From Saccharothrix australiensis (GTDB lineage: Bacteria > Actinomycetota > Actinomycetes > Mycobacteriales > Pseudonocardiaceae), in assembly GCF_003634935.1 (NCBI RefSeq), contig NZ_RBXO01000001.1, positions 3,931,501 through 3,995,500 of the forward strand: a stretch of 64,000 bases of DNA. Reading direction: 5' to 3'. Shown here piece after piece: positions 35,303 to 44,234 of this stretch; within the stretch, counting starts at the first letter, position 1; the number at the start of each line of letters is the position of its first letter. The notes below the pieces were generated by a model. The model was not told the DNA's origin. It did not search any database and saw only the letters and a program-made list of their open reading frames with translations. Position numbers and translations under genes: made by a program.

Positions 35303-37529
35303 CCCGCCGGAGGACCGCGCCGACGACACCGACCGCGCCGGCACCCGCGACACCGGCACCCGCGACACCGGGGCCACCGGGACCCGTGACACCGGGACGG
35401 CGGGCCGCTCGGACGTCCGGGACCGGGCGGGCGACGCCGACAAGGGCTTCACCGAGGCGCAGGCGAAGGCGGCCGACCCGTCCTCCGCCGGCGAGTGGCA
35501 GGACCTGCGGGCCAAGTTCGACACGGCCAAGCAGTGGCTCGGCGGCGGCACCACGAACGTCTTCTTCGGCGAGGCGCGCGTCGGCTCGCTGGGCGACCAC
35601 TACGCGACGGCGGGCGTCGCCTCGGCCCACTCCGCGCACTTCGGCGTCGTGGTCAACAGCGGGCCGGTGCCCGCCGCGATGCTCGCCGACATCCGCGAGT
35701 CCTACGTGGAACCCGCGCGCTACGGCCACCTCCGCGCGGTGCTGGAGTCCCACCAGGTGGTGGTGATCCGGGCGCCCGACGGCACCGGCCGCACGGCCAC
35801 CGCGCTGCGCCTGCTGGACGACCTGTGCCGCGAGGGCGTGCTCAAGCTCGACCCCGACGTGAACCTCAAGACCGTCGACGGCAGCGCGTTCAGCGGGCTG
35901 CGCGGCTACCTGCTGGAGTCCCTGGACCCCGAGCAGGCCCGCGAGCTGCGCGCCTTCCACGCCGAACGGCTGTGCGCCCTGATGAAGGACAAGGGCTGCA
36001 TGCTCGTGGTGATCGCCGACGACCGGACGCCGCTGCCGGTCGAGGACATCGGCCACCTGGTGGTGGACGACCTGGGCGAGGTCGAGCCCTCGGCGCTGAT
36101 CCGGCGGCACCTCGACTGGGGCCTGTCGGCGGTCGAGTCGCCGCGGGCGGGCGCGGCCGTGCTCGACCTGCCCGAGGTGCGGGAGATCGTCACCGCGCTC
36201 ACCCCCGACGTGCCGCGCCGCCAACTGGCCGACCTCGGCGCGCTGCTGGTGGACGTGGCCACCGGGCGCATCGACGTCGAGGTGGTGCGTGAGCGGTACT
36301 CGGCCACCAGCCGGGCGAACTTCGTCTCCTGGTTCGACCAGCAGACCGACGTCGAGCAGCGGGCGTTCGTGATCGCCCTGGCCGTGTTCAACGACGAGCC
36401 CGTGCACCTGGTGTCCGGCGCCGCGACCATGCTGGCCGACCTGGTCAAGGAGGTCGAGCTGCCCCGGCGGGCGGACCGCGGGCGCGCCCTGTTCGCCACC
36501 CCGCTGAGCAGGCGGCTGGAGGACGCCCGCGCCGAAGTGGTGGAGGACACCGAGCGGACCCGCATCGGCAACGTGACCGTGCGCAAGGCGCGGTTCCGCG
36601 ACGACCGCTACCCGGCGCTGGTGCTCGCCCACCTGTGCACCGAGTACGACCAGGGCCTGACGGTGGTCACGCGGTGGCTGCGGGAACTCGGCGGGGCACT
36701 GGGCGGGCGGGTGCGGGTCCGCGCCGGCATGGCCGCGGGTTTCCTGAGCACCTACGACTTCTTCGGCATCCACCACGAGGTCGTGCAGCCCTGGGCGGAC
36801 GCCGACGACCCCTACACCCGCGACGCGGCCGTGGCGGCGCTCCAGTTCCCCTCCGACCACCCCGCGCTGGGCCGCGTCGTCCACAAGCTGCTCGACGCGT
36901 GGCTGCGCGATCGCGAGAACTGGTCGCGCCGCAAGACCGCCGCGCGGGCGCTGGGCAGCACCACCGCCGCGAGCCCGGCGGCGGTGCTCAGGCTGCTCAA
37001 GCGGACCGCCCGGCACGTCGACTGGACCACCGCGTTCATGATCGGCGAGAGCGTCAGCGACCTGCTGTGCCGGGTCGACGACCCGGTGCAGGTCCTCGAC
37101 GCGCTGGTGGCGTGGAGCGACGACGACGAGTTCCCGCTGCGCCGCGAGACCGCGCTGCTCGCCGTGCTCGTCGCGAGCAACTACCTGACCGTGTCGGTCG
37201 CCGAGAGCGCCGAGAAGTGGCCCGCGCTGCTGTGGCTGGCCGAGGACGGCGAACCGGCCCGCTCGCGGGTGGTGCTGCTGTTCGCGCGGATGCTCCAGAC
37301 CGCCGACTTCCTCGGTCGCGGCTACGAGCACCTGCGCCGCTGGCTGCGCCTCGCGCAGCGCGACCGCACGCTGCGCGCGCCGGTGGCGCGCCTGCTGTTC
37401 GACATCGGCACGGAGATGGACGACCTGGACAGCGTCCGCCACTACGTCGAGACCTGGGGCGCCGGCCGGGGCGGCCCGGCCGACGCGGCCCGCGCGGTGC
37501 TCGACCACTTCGACGAAGGAGCGAACTGA
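35289..37529 (+). CDS. P-loop/HEAT-like protein of the TIR operon
   Basis: 746 aa. A disordered start (~1-60) carries GTRDT/GTRDTG tandem units. A second segment has TNVFFGEARVG, similar in style to the TIR protein's tail. The P-loop is VVVIRAPDGTGRTATALRLL (~155-175), with Arg in place of Lys after the second Gly, followed by a Walker B-like CMLVVIADD (~240). Residues ~330-740 are helical repeats of HEAT/ARM type (DPYTRDAAVAALQF, RRKTAARALG, FPLRRETALLAVLVASN). The layout suggests a STAND-like or AAA switch with a repeat sensor. Function unknown. ATG 35289 lies inside the TIR gene; the stop is 1 bp before the next start. Confidence 0.75.
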   Translation: MAAGDPPEDRADDTDRAGTRDTGTRDTGATGTRDTGTAGRSDVRDRAGDADKGFTEAQAKAADPSSAGEWQDLRAKFDTAKQWLGGGTTNVFFGEARVGSLGDHYATAGVASAHSAHFGVVVNSGPVPAAMLADIRESYVEPARYGHLRAVLESHQVVVIRAPDGTGRTATALRLLDDLCREGVLKLDPDVNLKTVDGSAFSGLRGYLLESLDPEQARELRAFHAERLCALMKDKGCMLVVIADDRTPLPVEDIGHLVVDDLGEVEPSALIRRHLDWGLSAVESPRAGAAVLDLPEVREIVTALTPDVPRRQLADLGALLVDVATGRIDVEVVRERYSATSRANFVSWFDQQTDVEQRAFVIALAVFNDEPVHLVSGAATMLADLVKEVELPRRADRGRALFATPLSRRLEDARAEVVEDTERTRIGNVTVRKARFRDDRYPALVLAHLCTEYDQGLTVVTRWLRELGGALGGRVRVRAGMAAGFLSTYDFFGIHHEVVQPWADADDPYTRDAAVAALQFPSDHPALGRVVHKLLDAWLRDRENWSRRKTAARALGSTTAASPAAVLRLLKRTARHVDWTTAFMIGESVSDLLCRVDDPVQVLDALVAWSDDDEFPLRRETALLAVLVASNYLTVSVAESAEKWPALLWLAEDGEPARSRVVLLFARMLQTADFLGRGYEHLRRWLRLAQRDRTLRAPVARLLFDIGTEMDDLDSVRHYVETWGAGRGGPADAARAVLDHFDEGAN

Positions 37530-37530
37530 C

Positions 37531-38553
37531 ATGGGCAGTGCGACCGACCAGGGCGTCGTGCGGGAGATCGAGGTCAGCCGGTCCGCGCTGCGCAAGGCCA
37601 ACCCCTCGTCGTCGGGCCACTCCGCCGTCGTGTGCGTCACCCGGCGCGGCGAGTACGTCACCGTCCAGGGCAGGCTGACGATGGGTGAGCTGTGGCTGAC
37701 CACGCCCAGGGAGATGTACGTCGTCGACATCTCCGCCCGCGAGGACGTGTTCAAGGTCGACCTGCCCTCGCAGGAGGAGGCGTTCTCGTTCGCGGCGAAC
37801 CTGCGGGTCAGGTGGCACGTGGCGGACCCGGTGGCGGCGGTGCGCGCCCGGCTCGGCGCGCCGCAGCACTCCGTCAAGCAGCAGGTGGAGGTGCGGCTGC
37901 GGGAGGTGTCGCGGCTGTTCGACCTGGAGAGCAGCGCCGCCGCCGAGCGCCGGATCAACCTCGACCACGAGCACCTGGAGATCCCGCTGCACAACGGCGT
38001 CGTGGTCGACGGCTGCCGGGTCGTGCTGAGCCTGGACGCCGAGGCGCGCGAGCACATCGCCAAGCGCACCCGCGCCCGCTGGACCCGCGAGGACCTGGCG
38101 ATCACCGGCGAGACCGAGCAGCAGTCGCACCTGCTGGAGCTCCAGCGCACCTCGTTCCAGCGGGAACTGGAAGCCCTGCGGGAGAAGCACGAGATGGACC
38201 TGAAGATGCAGCGGATGTCCGTCTACGCGGACGCCCTGCGGACCGACAACAACAACCTCCTCGCCCTGCGCCTGGCCGGGCACGGCGAGGACGTCAACGA
38301 CGTCATCGAGATGATCATGAAGCAGCGGCAGTTGGAGTTCAACGGCGCGAGCGCCGTGCTCAACTCCCTGCTGGAGGCGAACCTGGTCAACCGCAAGGAC
38401 GTGGCCGCGATCATGGCCAACGCGAGCAACATGGTGATCGACCAGCTCGGCGGCCCGAAGGGCCTGGACAAGGCGGCCGAGCCGCGCCCGGCGGTCGCCG
38501 CCGACGCCGTGCGCGCGGACCGGGTCGAGGAGGACGACGATGACGACCGGTGA
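37531..38553 (+). CDS. SPFH/band-7-like protein of the TIR operon
   Basis: 340 aa. Residues ~30-160 fit an SPFH (band-7/prohibitin) fold: GEYVTVQGRLTMGELWLTT, VVDISAREDVFKVDLPSQ, then EAFSFAANLRVRWHVADPV and SVKQQVEVRLREVSRLFDLES. Residues ~190-260 form a charged coiled coil (LLELQRTSFQRELEALREKHEMDLKMQR), as in flotillins. No membrane helix is seen, unlike most SPFH proteins; the next gene supplies one. The acidic tail EEDDDDDR ends in the overlap. By family knowledge SPFH proteins scaffold membrane microdomains. ATG 37531, one base after the upstream stop; overlaps the next gene by 14 bp. Confidence 0.7.
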   Translation: MGSATDQGVVREIEVSRSALRKANPSSSGHSAVVCVTRRGEYVTVQGRLTMGELWLTTPREMYVVDISAREDVFKVDLPSQEEAFSFAANLRVRWHVADPVAAVRARLGAPQHSVKQQVEVRLREVSRLFDLESSAAAERRINLDHEHLEIPLHNGVVVDGCRVVLSLDAEAREHIAKRTRARWTREDLAITGETEQQSHLLELQRTSFQRELEALREKHEMDLKMQRMSVYADALRTDNNNLLALRLAGHGEDVNDVIEMIMKQRQLEFNGASAVLNSLLEANLVNRKDVAAIMANASNMVIDQLGGPKGLDKAAEPRPAVAADAVRADRVEEDDDDDR

Positions 38554-39091
38554 GGTGGTCAACCCGGTGGCCGACGTGCCGCTGGTCGGCGGCCTGCTCG
38601 CCGTGCTGGACGAGTTCGCGGCCGGCCTCGGCGTGCCGTTCTGGCTGCGTGCGCTCGCCGAGTGCGCCCTGGTGGCGGTGGTGGGGTTCGCCGTGCTGCG
38701 CCTGGTCGCGACCAGGGTGCTGCCGTGGGTGGGCGAGGCGCTGGTCCGCCCGGTCGTGCTGGTCACGGCGGCGGTGCGGGCGCTGCTGCTGCTGGTCGAC
38801 CTCGGGATCAGCCGGGCGGTGCGGCGCTTCGGCCGCGTGCCGCCGGAACCGGTCTACGCCTACGGCACGGCGGTGATGGCGGTGCTCGACGTCGTCGAGG
38901 GGTTCGTCCGGGCCGGCCTGCCGAAGCTCGCCATCGCGCGGGCCGCGCCGCGCTGGCTGCTGGTCGGCGCGATGGTGATGGCGTTCCTCGCGTGGAACGG
39001 CAACGAGTGCGTGCCCTCGGCCGACACGGCCTGCGTGAGCCCGGTCAACCACTGGACCACGTCGTTCGAGGCGTGGGTGGGGACGCGGTAG
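38540..39091 (+). CDS. Membrane protein of the TIR operon
   Basis: 183 aa with three likely helices: ALAECALVAVVGFAVLRLVA (~39-58), PVVLVTAAVRALLLLVDLGI (~71-90) and WLLVGAMVMAFLAWNG (~140-155). Two cysteines in ECVPSADTACV at the likely outer face could pair. I recognise no family. The start is embedded in the last 14 bp of the SPFH gene, so it is made with it and probably anchors the complex. Last gene of the operon. Confidence 0.75.
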   Translation: MTTGEVVNPVADVPLVGGLLAVLDEFAAGLGVPFWLRALAECALVAVVGFAVLRLVATRVLPWVGEALVRPVVLVTAAVRALLLLVDLGISRAVRRFGRVPPEPVYAYGTAVMAVLDVVEGFVRAGLPKLAIARAAPRWLLVGAMVMAFLAWNGNECVPSADTACVSPVNHWTTSFEAWVGTR

Positions 39092-39272
39092 CGGCGGGTC
39101 CGGCACGCCTCTTGGGGGAACGATCGCCGGCGGACCGGTGCGCCGACCCGGTGCTCCGGCCCCGTGCGCCGGCCCGCTCCGGCGAGGGCGCGGGGCGGCC
39201 GGTTCCCGAAGGCGCGGCTCGGGTGCGGGGCCGGGTCGGTTTCCGGCGGGCGCGGGACCGGGCGACCGGGGT

Positions 39273-39307
39273 GGGGCCCGTCCGACCGCTCGCGGCGAGC
39301 GGGCCCC
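39273..39307. terminator. Bidirectional terminator hairpin
   Basis: GGGGCCC (39273-39279) pairs with GGGCCCC (39301-39307), with an inner CGCTCG/CGAGCG stem. Lies between the TIR operon and the convergent aminopeptidase gene. Confidence 0.6.
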
Positions 39308-39411
39308 GTGCCGGTCAGTCGCGTGCCGGCCGACGCGTGCCGGTCAGTCGCCTCTCGGCCGGTGGCGTGTCGGTCAGTCGCGTGCCGGTCAGCCGCGTGC
39401 CGGTCCGTCGC
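39308..39411. repeat. Degenerate 15-bp tandem repeat
   Basis: About six imperfect copies of GTGCCGGTCAGTCGC (39308, 39337, 39367, 39382, 39397 and a diverged one at 39323). The last part runs into the 3' end of the aminopeptidase gene and supplies its final residues RDGPARG. Confidence 0.75.
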
Positions 39412-40846
39412 GGTGGATGCGCGCGAACGACTTCGGCTCGCTCGTCGTCAGCGACCGCGCGCCCACCGGCGCGGGCTTGCCGGGGGAGTGCACCCACGTC
39501 CGGAACAGGTCGTCCAGGTCGCGCCCGGTGATCTCCTCGGCCATCGCGACGAACTCGGCCGTGCCGGCGTTGCCGTGCTCCTTGGTCGAGGCCCACGTCC
39601 GCAGCAGCGCGAAGAACGTCGCGTCACCGATCGCCGCCCGCAGCGCCTGCAGCGCCAGGGCGCCCCGCTCGTGCACCGCCGCGCCGTACAGGTAGCGCGG
39701 GGTGGGGTCGGCGACCGCCACGTCCCAGACCTCGTGGTCGGCGGGGTAGTACCGGTAGGTCCAGTCCGCCAGGTCCTGCGCCGTGCCCTCGCCGACGGCC
39801 TCCGACCACAGCCACTGCGCGTAGGTCGCGAAGCCCTCGCTGAGCCAGATGTCCTTCCACTGCCGCACCGCCACCGAGTTGCCGAACCACTGGTGCGCCG
39901 TCTCGTGCACCACGACGTAGTCGTTCGGGCCGTCCTGGAACGCCCACGCCGGGTAGGCCGGCCGGGTCTGGGTCTCCAGCGTCGACGACAGGTACGGGCT
40001 GACCACGCCGCCCAGCTCGGCCATCGGGTAGTAGCCGAACCTGCCCTCCAGGAACCGCACGACCTCGCGGGTCCGCTCCACGCTGGCGCGGGCCGCCGGG
40101 CCGCGCGTGCCCAGCGCGTCCGAGTACGCCGTGACGACCTGCTTGCCGGTGTCGGAGTAGCCCCGCCGCACGTCGAACTGGCCGATCGCCAGGAACGTCG
40201 CGTAGGTGGTCTGCGGCTTGCCGCTGAACCACGACCAGTTCGTGCGCCCGTCGCCCAGCGGGAACGTGCCCACCAGCTCGCCGTTGGAGATCGCCTCCAC
40301 CCCGTCCGGCACGGTGATCACCACGTCGTAGGTGGCCTTGTCGCTCGGGTGGTCGTTGGCCGGGTACCACCAGGGCGACATCGACGGCGCGGCGACCGCC
40401 AGCGCGCCGTCCGGGGTGCGCTTCCAGCGCGTCACGGGCACCTCGGCGTGGGTACGCGACGGCGACGCCGAGTAGGTGAACACGAAGGACAGGTCGGTGC
40501 CCGCCGGCACGTCGCCGCCCGTGCCCACGGTCAGCTCGGTGCCGTGCTGGGCGAACCCGACGTCGCGCCCGTTGACGCGGGCCGTCAGCAGCGGCAGCGC
40601 GAAGTCGAAGTTGACCGACGACACGTCCCGCGTCGTGACCGCGTTGACGACGGTCCGCCCGGTCAGCACGTCCGTCGCCGGGTCGTACTGCAAACCCAGG
40701 CTGTAGTGCCGGACGTCATACCCGGCGTTGCCCGCACGGGGGTAGTACGGGTCGCCCAGGCCCGGTGCACCGGGCTCGGCGGCGTGCGCGGGCGTCGCGC
40801 CGAGCGCCAGTGCCGCGACGACCAGTCCGATCAGCGTTTTTCGCAA
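39389..40846 (-). CDS. Secreted M1-family aminopeptidase
   Basis: 485 aa. Signal peptide MRKTLIGLVVAALALGATPAHAAE. The zinc site is VVHETAHQWFGN with the third ligand Glu in WLSEGFATYAQWL (HExxH-x18-E). The aminopeptidase exopeptidase loop (GAMEN in most members) is SSTLETQTR here. N-terminal beta domain ~30-210, catalytic domain ~210-440. The long C-terminal helical domain of cytosolic PepN is absent, as in other secreted ~500-aa members. It trims N-terminal residues from peptides outside the cell. TTG 40846 is chosen because it gives a signal peptide and has GAAGGA 6 bp upstream. Confidence 0.9.
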   Translation of the reverse strand: MRKTLIGLVVAALALGATPAHAAEPGAPGLGDPYYPRAGNAGYDVRHYSLGLQYDPATDVLTGRTVVNAVTTRDVSSVNFDFALPLLTARVNGRDVGFAQHGTELTVGTGGDVPAGTDLSFVFTYSASPSRTHAEVPVTRWKRTPDGALAVAAPSMSPWWYPANDHPSDKATYDVVITVPDGVEAISNGELVGTFPLGDGRTNWSWFSGKPQTTYATFLAIGQFDVRRGYSDTGKQVVTAYSDALGTRGPAARASVERTREVVRFLEGRFGYYPMAELGGVVSPYLSSTLETQTRPAYPAWAFQDGPNDYVVVHETAHQWFGNSVAVRQWKDIWLSEGFATYAQWLWSEAVGEGTAQDLADWTYRYYPADHEVWDVAVADPTPRYLYGAAVHERGALALQALRAAIGDATFFALLRTWASTKEHGNAGTAEFVAMAEEITGRDLDDLFRTWVHSPGKPAPVGARSLTTSEPKSFARIHRDGPARG

Positions 40847-41076
40847 GTTCGTCCTTCCTCGACCGGAGGGCGGGAACGGCCCTCCGGGGACAAGACGCCG
40901 CCGGGGACGATCTTGTTGCCTCGGTGCCGCCGGCCGCTTCGGGAGTCCCCCGGTCGCCCTCCGGCGGCCGGTCTGGCAACCTGGGGGTTCCTGCGAGCGG
41001 GGTGACCCGCGTGGTCCCGCCCTGCTCGCGCCCGGCAACCGAGCCAGTGAGACGGGGTGCGGCCCGAACGGGCCAC

Positions 41077-42717
41077 GTGAACGTGGTGGAGACCAGTCGT
41101 GCGGTCCGGCGGCCGGCCGATGTCCGGGAGGACACCGGCTGGGCGAGCGCGCCCTGCCCCGTGGTGTCGGTCGACGCAGGCGGCACCCTCCTGGCGTTGA
41201 ACGAGCCCGCGCGCGGCGTGTTCCCCGCCGCGGCGGCCGGTGGCGCGCCGGCCGAGGTGTGCGCCGCGTGGCTGGCGGGGGCGCACCGCCCGCCCGTCGG
41301 CGGTCGCGGCCCGGTCACGGGCCGGGTCGGCGACCGCAGCTTCGAGGCCCACCCGGTCGACCACGCCGACGGCGCGGTGACGTGGTGGCTGGTCGAGGAC
41401 ACCGACCTGCGGCTGGCCAGGGAGGCGCTGCGGGTCGAGCGGCAGCGCGCCGCCGTGCTCGGCGAGGTGTCGACGAGGCTGCTGACCTCGCTGAACCCCG
41501 AGCGCTGCATGCAGGTCACGGCCGAACTCGCGGCCGGCCACCTGGCCGACGCCGCGTGGGTGGTCGCGCCCGGCGGTCGACGCGACTTCCCGGTCACGCG
41601 GTGCGTGCGCGGCGGCGAGGCGGTGCACGAACGGCTCCGGATCGACCCGGACGAGGTCGCCGGCCTCGCCGAGGCGCTGGAGGGCTTCCCGCCGGTGCCC
41701 GCGCGGTGGATCGAACCGTCGTCCGCGCCCGCCTGGCTGGTGCCCGAGGGGTTCGGCGAGGTCGGGTCGATCGTGGTGACGCCGCTGCCCGGCCACGGCG
41801 TGCCGGCGGGCGCGCTGATCCTCCTGCGCCGCACCGAGCAGCGGGTGTTCACCGATGAGGAAGAGGTCTTCGCCCGGCTGTTCGCGGCCCGCGCCGGCGC
41901 GGCCATCTCCTCCGCGCGCCTGTTCGCCCAGCAGATGTCCATCACCGACACCCTGCTGCGCGAGCTGCTGCCGCCCAAGCTGCACCGGGTCGACGGCGTC
42001 GAGTTCGCCGGCCGGTACCGCCCGTCGCTGGACACCGAGCGCGTCGGCGGCGACTTCTACGACATCCACCCCGCCACCGGGGGCGGCGAGTCGCTGGTCG
42101 TCCTCGGCGACGTGTGCGGCAAGGGGCTGGAGGCGGCGGTGCTGACCGGCAAGGTCCGCACCACCCTCCAGGCGCTGCTGCCGCTGGCCTCCGACCACCC
42201 GCGGATGCTCCGCCTGCTCAACGACGCGCTGCTCAACAACCACGACACCCGGTTCGTCACGGTCGCCCTGGCGTCCGTGGCGCGCGTCGACGACGGGGTC
42301 CGGCTGCGGCTGACCACCGGGGGCCACCTGCCGCCGCTGGTCGTGCGCGCGGGCGGCGAGGTGGAGGAGGTGCCCGCGCACGGCACCCTGATCGGCGTGC
42401 TCCCCGAGATCGAGGCCACCACCGTCGAGGTCGTCCTCGGCCCCGGCGAGACCTGCCTGCTCTACACCGACGGCATCACCGAGGCCGTCGGCGGGCCGCT
42501 GGGCGGGGAGATGTTCGGCGAGGACCGGTTGCACGACGTCCTCGCGGCCTGTGCGGGGATGCCCGCCGACGCCGTCGCCGAGCACGTCCACATGGTGGCG
42601 TCCCAGTGGATCGGCGGCGGCAGCCACGACGACATCGCGGTGCTGGCGATCACCGCGCCGCGCGGCAGACGGCAGGCCCCCGTCGGCGACCACGGCCGGA
42701 GCACCCGCACCGCATGA
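41077..42717 (+). CDS. PP2C-type (SpoIIE/RsbU) phosphatase with PAS and GAF-like domains
   Basis: 546 aa. A PAS-like segment (~25-125; PCPVVSVDAGGTLLALNEPARGVFP), a GAF-like segment (~130-290; ERQRAAVLGEVSTRLLTSLNPERC) and a C-terminal PP2C domain (~310-520). The metal-binding Asp residues are in RVGGDFYDI, VLGDVCGKGLEAA, LLYTDGITEA and GGGSHDDIAVLAI. It dephosphorylates STAS anti-anti-sigma proteins and so activates a sigma factor. GTG 41077 is the first of three close in-frame GTGs with no strong ribosome site. The stop overlaps the B12-protein start (ATGA), and a STAS gene completes the operon. Confidence 0.9.
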   Translation: MNVVETSRAVRRPADVREDTGWASAPCPVVSVDAGGTLLALNEPARGVFPAAAAGGAPAEVCAAWLAGAHRPPVGGRGPVTGRVGDRSFEAHPVDHADGAVTWWLVEDTDLRLAREALRVERQRAAVLGEVSTRLLTSLNPERCMQVTAELAAGHLADAAWVVAPGGRRDFPVTRCVRGGEAVHERLRIDPDEVAGLAEALEGFPPVPARWIEPSSAPAWLVPEGFGEVGSIVVTPLPGHGVPAGALILLRRTEQRVFTDEEEVFARLFAARAGAAISSARLFAQQMSITDTLLRELLPPKLHRVDGVEFAGRYRPSLDTERVGGDFYDIHPATGGGESLVVLGDVCGKGLEAAVLTGKVRTTLQALLPLASDHPRMLRLLNDALLNNHDTRFVTVALASVARVDDGVRLRLTTGGHLPPLVVRAGGEVEEVPAHGTLIGVLPEIEATTVEVVLGPGETCLLYTDGITEAVGGPLGGEMFGEDRLHDVLAACAGMPADAVAEHVHMVASQWIGGGSHDDIAVLAITAPRGRRQAPVGDHGRSTRTA

Positions 42718-43808
42718 CCGCCATCCCCGGAACCCTCGACGTGCACGCCCGCGCGCAGCGGCTGTGGGACGCCGTGGTGGACGGGGACGAGCAGGTCGCG
42801 ACGGAGGTCGTGCTGGCCGCGTGCGCGGACGGGCTCGACCCGGAGGCGGTGCTGCTGGACGTGATCGGCGCGGTGCAGCGCCGGGTCGGCGGGGAGTGGG
42901 CGGCCAACCGCCTGACCGTGGCGCAGGAGCACGCGGCGACCGCCGTCAACGAGCGGGTGGTCGCGGCGCTCGCGAACGCGGTCCCGGCGCCGGCGCCGCA
43001 CCTCGGCCGCATCACCGTCGCCTGCGTGGACGGCGAGTGGCACGCGCTGCCCGCCCGGCTGCTCGCCGAGGTGCTGCGGCGGCGCGGGTTCCGCGTCGAC
43101 TACCTCGGCGCGCAGGTGCCCGCCCCGCACCTGATCACCCACCTGCACGGCACCGGCCCGGACGCCGTCGCGCTGTCCGGCTCCCTCGCGACCCGGCTGC
43201 CGACCGCGCACGCCACGATCACCGCCTGCCAGGCCGCCGGCGTGCCGGTGCTCGTGGGCGGCGGCGCGTTCGGGCCCGACGGCCGGTACGCGCGGCTGCT
43301 CGGCGCGGACTACTGGGCGCCCGACGCGCGCACGGCCGCCGACGAGCTGACCGCGGGCCCGCTGCCCCGCCCGCGCGGCGACCACCAGCCGATCGACGAC
43401 CTGCCGCACCTGGGCGACCAGGAGTACACGCTGGTGTCACGCACCAGCGGGCAGCTGGTGAAGGCCGTGTACGCCGGGCTGGAGGCCCGGTTCCCCGTGC
43501 TGGGCCGCTACTCCGAGGCGCAGCGCAGGCACACCGTCGAGGACCTCGCGCACATCGTCGACTTCTTCGCCGCCGCGCTCTACACCGACGACGACACCCT
43601 GTTCACCGGCTTCCTGGCGTGGACCTCCGCCGTCCTCGACGCCCGCGGGGTGCCGCCCCGCTTCCTGCCGCCCGCGCTGACGCTGCTGGCCGCCGAACTC
43701 CGCGACTTCCCGCGGGCCACGCGCATCCTCGGCCGCGCCCACGACCAGTCGACCCGCGCCCTCGGCCTGGCCGAGGGCCCCGAGCACGAGCCTGGACCCG
43801 TCGCATGA
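42714..43808 (+). CDS. B12-binding (CarH-like) photosensor-type protein
   Basis: 364 aa. The four-helix B12-capping domain (~10-90) has GGEWAANRLTVAQEH: a Trp followed nine residues later by Glu-His (W62, E72-H73), the mark of light-sensing adenosylcobalamin domains such as CarH/LitR. The Rossmann B12 domain (~100-220) has DGEWHALPARLLAEVLRRRG with the lower-ligand His, and GVPVLVGGGAFGPDGRYARLLGADYW. A C-terminal helical domain (~235-364) of unknown type replaces the DNA-binding domain. It probably senses light or cobalamin state and feeds the phosphatase and STAS protein encoded on either side. ATGA overlaps at both ends. Confidence 0.85.
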   Translation: MTAIPGTLDVHARAQRLWDAVVDGDEQVATEVVLAACADGLDPEAVLLDVIGAVQRRVGGEWAANRLTVAQEHAATAVNERVVAALANAVPAPAPHLGRITVACVDGEWHALPARLLAEVLRRRGFRVDYLGAQVPAPHLITHLHGTGPDAVALSGSLATRLPTAHATITACQAAGVPVLVGGGAFGPDGRYARLLGADYWAPDARTAADELTAGPLPRPRGDHQPIDDLPHLGDQEYTLVSRTSGQLVKAVYAGLEARFPVLGRYSEAQRRHTVEDLAHIVDFFAAALYTDDDTLFTGFLAWTSAVLDARGVPPRFLPPALTLLAAELRDFPRATRILGRAHDQSTRALGLAEGPEHEPGPVA

Positions 43809-44158
43809 GTTCGCCACACCAACTGACCTGCACCACCGCCATCGTCGACGCCGACACCGCCCGCATCGCGGTGGCGGGCGAGATCGTCTTCGGCAGCAGC
43901 GACGCCCTGCTGCGCGTCGTCACCGAACTGCTCGCCGACCACCCGGTGCGGCGGCTGCGCCTCGACTGCTCCGAGGTCACGTTCTGCGACTCCTACGGGC
44001 TGGGCACGCTGCTCGCGGTGCACCGGCGGGTCGGGGCGGTGGACGGCGTGCTGCACTTGGAGAACCGCCCGCCGGCGCTGGACCGCCTCATGCGGCGCAC
44101 CAACACCTTCCAGCACCTCGTGCCGCCCGCCGAGCCCGAGCGCCGGTCCGACCGCTGA
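43805..44158 (+). CDS. STAS-domain anti-anti-sigma factor
   Basis: 117 aa, single STAS domain. The phosphorylation site is VTFCDSYGLGTLLAV (Ser ~62), with the preceding strand ARIAVAGEIVFGSSDALL. It should be the substrate of the SpoIIE phosphatase two genes upstream and bind an anti-sigma kinase not encoded here. The start overlaps the stop of the B12 gene (ATGA at 43805). The 3' end and the following 30 bp contain three copies of ACCCGACCGCTGAC-like repeats. Confidence 0.9.
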   Translation: MSSPHQLTCTTAIVDADTARIAVAGEIVFGSSDALLRVVTELLADHPVRRLRLDCSEVTFCDSYGLGTLLAVHRRVGAVDGVLHLENRPPALDRLMRRTNTFQHLVPPAEPERRSDR

Positions 44159-44234
44159 CACCCGACCGCTGACACCCGACCGCTGACGGCCGGCGGTGGG
44201 CCGGTCACGCGCGTCGTCCCCGGTCCGGCGTGGG

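Noticed and set aside
35253-38150. Long minus-strand frame opposite the TIR operon
   Set aside because: Shadow of the P-loop and SPFH genes, whose overlaps, starts and domain content fit the plus strand.
39308-39411. CRISPR-like array
   Set aside because: Units are 15 bp, imperfect and nearly contiguous, without 30-40-bp spacers or cas genes.
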